Source: Chloroflexota bacterium | Lineage (GTDB): Bacteria > Chloroflexota > Anaerolineae > Aggregatilineales > UBA2796 | Length of the DNA: 7,240 bases | Reading direction: 5' to 3' | Assembly: GCA_003695215.1 (NCBI GenBank) | Contig: RFIM01000218.1 | Coordinates: 1-7,240 of the forward strand | Shown: positions 5,550 to 7,240 of the stretch, piece after piece | Position numbering within the stretch: position 1 is the stretch's first letter | Layout: every line of letters begins with the position of its first letter | Translations under genes and position numbers: made by a program | Notes under the pieces: model-generated | The model's database searches: none | What the model was told of the DNA's origin: nothing | Seen by the model: only the letters and a program-made list of their open reading frames with translations

Positions 5550-6356
5550 ATGCTCCGCACACGGCTCCTGAGCGCCGCTGTTTTCATCCCGATCGCCGTC
5601 AGCTTGATGTGGCTTGGCGGCGCGCTCTATACAGCGGCGCTGATGATAGCGCTTGCTGCGTGCGGTTGGGAATTTGCCACGTTGCCCTTGCGCCCTGAGC
5701 TGCGCCTGAACGCCTTCGCAATCATCAGCGGCATTTTGGCGCTCGTGAGCCTGCAAGCCTTCCAGCTGCAGGCATTGCTCTTGCCGACCGTCAGCGCGAT
5801 CTTGCTCGGCAACTTGATTGTGATGATCGCGCGCTATGGCGCTGAGGACTATGCGGCGCTGCGCTTTGGGCTGAACGTGGCTGCAGCGCTTTATATCGGC
5901 GGCTTGGGCGTGCATTTGTTGGCGCTGCGTCAGCTCGATCACGGCAACTATTGGCTGATCCTCACAGTGGTCAGCACGGGCATGGGCGATGTCGGCGCCT
6001 ATTTTATTGGCAGTTGGTTGGGCAGGCACAAATTGGCGCCGCGGCTCTCGCCGAACAAGACGTGGGAAGGCTACTTTGGCGGCGTGGCTTTGGCTATGAT
6101 CAGCGGCGTGCTACTCAGCGCGCTATTCGCACCTGTGGTGCGCCTGATAGACGGCGCGCTGATCGGCGTCCTAGTCGGCGCTCTTGCGCCGCTCGGCGAT
6201 CTGGGCATGTCGGCTTTCAAGCGCACTGCAGCCATCAAGGATTTCAGCGGCATTGTGCCAGGCCATGGCGGCGCGCTGGATCGCTTCGATACGCTGCTGG
6301 TTGGCGGCACACTCGGCTATTATTACATCGTGTTATTTGCGCTCAGCACATTTTAG
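5550..6356 (+). CDS. cdsA: Phosphatidate cytidylyltransferase (CDP-diacylglycerol synthase)
   Basis: An integral membrane enzyme that makes CDP-diacylglycerol from phosphatidate and CTP, the branch point for bacterial phospholipids. 268 residues with roughly eight hydrophobic segments. Seen: DVGAYFIGSWLGRHKLAP (147-164), LSPNKTWEG (166-174), GDLGMSAFKR (216-225) and the family signature at 221-247, where the key residues SAFKR, KD, PGHGG and DRFD are intact. Two signature positions are unusual: V where L/I/F is common before PGHGG, and A after HGG. Neither affects the polar catalytic residues. It starts 10 bp after the uppS stop, so the two are surely co-transcribed; there is no obvious ribosome binding site, suggesting translational coupling. 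In many bacteria dxr follows; here a stem-loop overlaps the stop and phoU comes next. Confidence 0.96.
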   Translation: MLRTRLLSAAVFIPIAVSLMWLGGALYTAALMIALAACGWEFATLPLRPELRLNAFAIISGILALVSLQAFQLQALLLPTVSAILLGNLIVMIARYGAEDYAALRFGLNVAAALYIGGLGVHLLALRQLDHGNYWLILTVVSTGMGDVGAYFIGSWLGRHKLAPRLSPNKTWEGYFGGVALAMISGVLLSALFAPVVRLIDGALIGVLVGALAPLGDLGMSAFKRTAAIKDFSGIVPGHGGALDRFDTLLVGGTLGYYYIVLFALSTF

Positions 6357-6378
6357 CGGAAAAAATGTGCAGCTGTTT
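6346..6378 (+). terminator. Possible intrinsic terminator overlapping the cdsA stop codon
   Basis: GCACATTTT (6346-6354) pairs with AAAATGTGC (6362-6370) in a 9-bp stem with a 7-nt loop, followed after four bases by TTTT at 6375-6378. The stop codon TAG at 6354-6356 lies in the loop side of the 5' arm. The stem is AT-rich and the T run short and displaced, so efficiency is uncertain. A separate promoter before phoU fits termination here. Confidence 0.45.
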
Positions 6379-6431
6379 TATAAGAGTCAACGAAGTTCAG
6401 GTTAAGAATCAGCAAACAAGGCAAATAACCA

Positions 6432-6460
6432 TTGTTTTCTCTCACTTTGAATGCTATGAT
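6432..6460 (+). promoter_or_regulatory. Extended -10 promoter of phoU
   Basis: TTGTTT (6432-6437), 17-bp spacer, TATGAT (6455-6460), with a TG one base before the -10 (TGCTATGAT), which compensates for the weak -35. Transcription would begin near 6467, about 43 nt before ATG 6510. The gap between cdsA and phoU (6357-6509) is visibly AT-richer than the genes around it. I see no convincing Pho-box repeats. Confidence 0.55.
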
Positions 6461-6509
6461 GAGCTGAAAAGATTCAGCCTGTGCGCTCAGCCCGCTGGAT
6501 TGCCGAGCC

Positions 6510-7172
6510 ATGCCGCCGCGACCTGTGTTGGAACACAGTTTAATCGATCTGAGCGATAACGTGCTGCGCCTGGCCAGCATGGTCGATCAGGCGTTGGCGT
6601 TGGCGATGCGCGCCCTGATTGAGCGCAACGCGGCGCTCGCTTCGCAGGTCAGCGTCAACGATCAGCAGCTCAACCGTCTGCGCTATCTGATCGAGGAAGA
6701 ATGCTACCGCTTGTTGGCATTGCAGCATCCAAACGCCACAGACTTGCGGCACTTGGTCGGCACAGTTAGCGTAGCGACCAACCTAGAGCGCATCGGCGAT
6801 CATGCGGCAGGCGTGGCGCGCTTGGCCTTGCGCATGATCAACGCGCCGCCGCCGCGCCCGCTAGTGGATATTCCGCACATGGCAGTTATCGGGCGCGAGA
6901 TGGTACGCGGCGCCGTCCAGGCCTTTGTGACGCACAACGTGCCCTTGGCGGAAGCGATCATCCAGCGCGATAGCGAGATCGGGCAGCTGCAAAAGCGCGT
7001 CTTCCGTGAGATGATCGATCTCATGACTGAGCTGCCCTACCTTGTGGAGCGGGCTACTTTCCTGCTGTGGATATCACATAACCTTGAGCGCGTCGGCGAC
7101 CGCGCCACTAATATCTGCGAGCGCGCCATTTACGTCGTGACGGGCGAGATACGCGAGCATTCTGAGCACTAA
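6510..7172 (+). CDS. phoU: PhoU-family phosphate signalling/transport regulator
   Basis: PhoU proteins are cytoplasmic, peripheral regulators that link the PstSCAB phosphate transporter with the PhoR/PhoB-type kinase system and restrain phosphate uptake. 220 residues, normal length, all helical and built of two similar three-helix repeats. The repeat signature is seen twice: ATNLERIGDHAAGVARLA (89-106) and SHNLERVGDRATNICERA (189-206), each with the E/D-x-x-x-D metal-binding pattern of the family. The first repeat also has the usual LRHLVGTVSVATNLERI helix. ATG 6510 is the natural start; the Shine-Dalgarno is weak. No pst or phoR/phoB genes are in the window, so partners must lie elsewhere. 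Its last four bases overlap the 3' end of a convergent TPR-protein gene. Confidence 0.95.
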   Translation: MPPRPVLEHSLIDLSDNVLRLASMVDQALALAMRALIERNAALASQVSVNDQQLNRLRYLIEEECYRLLALQHPNATDLRHLVGTVSVATNLERIGDHAAGVARLALRMINAPPPRPLVDIPHMAVIGREMVRGAVQAFVTHNVPLAEAIIQRDSEIGQLQKRVFREMIDLMTELPYLVERATFLLWISHNLERVGDRATNICERAIYVVTGEIREHSEH

Positions 7173-7240
7173 TTGCCCAGCTTTTTCAGCGCCGCGCGCG
7201 CCAGGCGATGATTCGGATTGAGCTGCAGCGCCTTCTGATA
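7169..7240 (-). CDS. C-terminal end of a TPR-repeat protein (5' part outside window)
   Basis: The minus strand reads YQKALQLNPNHRLARAALKK then LGN and a TAG stop at 7171-7169. A-x-x-LNPNH-x-x-AR-x-x-L-x-x-LG is the classic end of a tetratricopeptide repeat, a helical protein-interaction module. Only 23 codons are visible, so the rest of the protein and its role are unknown. The stop overlaps the phoU stop by four bases in a tail-to-tail arrangement. Confidence 0.75.
   Translation of the reverse strand, partial: YQKALQLNPNHRLARAALKKLGN

Noticed and set aside
5529..6029. Minus-strand frame of 166 codons antisense to cdsA
   Set aside because: Shadow of cdsA: very rich in Gln, Ala, Arg and His with no domain, while the cdsA frame has complete catalytic motifs.
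6357..6509. Pho-box (PhoB or PhoP type) sites upstream of phoU
   Set aside because: I looked for regularly spaced repeats resembling known Pho boxes and found none that were convincing.
5951..6559. Plus-strand frame of 202 codons running from cdsA through the gap into phoU
   Set aside because: Most of it is out of frame within cdsA; the remaining part is AT-rich non-coding DNA with a promoter and the beginning of phoU.
1..7240. CRISPR array, insertion sequence, tRNA or rRNA
   Set aside because: No regularly spaced repeats, transposase motifs, terminal inverted repeats or RNA-gene signatures were seen on either strand.

Overview
This looks like an ordinary chromosomal stretch from a moderately GC-rich, free-living bacterium. 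The trans-prenyltransferase resembles the archaeal/actinobacterial type, and secreted DUF4397 and PCu(A)C proteins sit beside housekeeping genes. That mix, together with the frr-uppS-cdsA order, would fit a Chloroflexota (Anaerolineae-like) genome. The taxonomic call is an inference with low certainty, because no rRNA or marker alignment was possible.

Left part, minus strand, reading right to left. One unit (2613 to 1) carries a secreted phytase-like beta-propeller protein, a polyprenyl diphosphate synthase and the start of ruvB (Holliday-junction branch migration). The gene gaps are 20 and 5 bp, so the three are probably co-transcribed from a sigma70-type promoter at 2652-2681. Upstream of it is a second minus-strand unit (4065 to 2755). 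It holds a small membrane-anchored protein of unknown function and a secreted DUF4397-PCu(A)C fusion with His- and Met-rich stretches, which suggests periplasmic or extracytoplasmic copper handling. A perfect 13-bp hairpin at 2702-2740 separates the two units.

Right part, plus strand. A compact divergent promoter region (4089-4154) drives the small-protein/PCu(A)C unit leftwards and frr-uppS-cdsA rightwards. These three encode ribosome recycling factor, undecaprenyl diphosphate synthase and phosphatidate cytidylyltransferase, linking translation, cell-wall lipid carrier and phospholipid synthesis. A stem-loop overlapping the cdsA stop codon, and then an AT-rich gap with an extended -10 promoter, precede phoU. 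The phoU stop overlaps tail-to-tail with the 3' end of a minus-strand TPR-protein gene that runs off the window.

I found no mobile element, CRISPR array, RNA gene or clear novel multi-gene system. The most interesting points are the fused copper protein with its small partner gene, a repeated TGAGGCAAT element around the start of the phytase-like gene that could mask its start codon in read-through RNA, and a marked excess of GATC sites.
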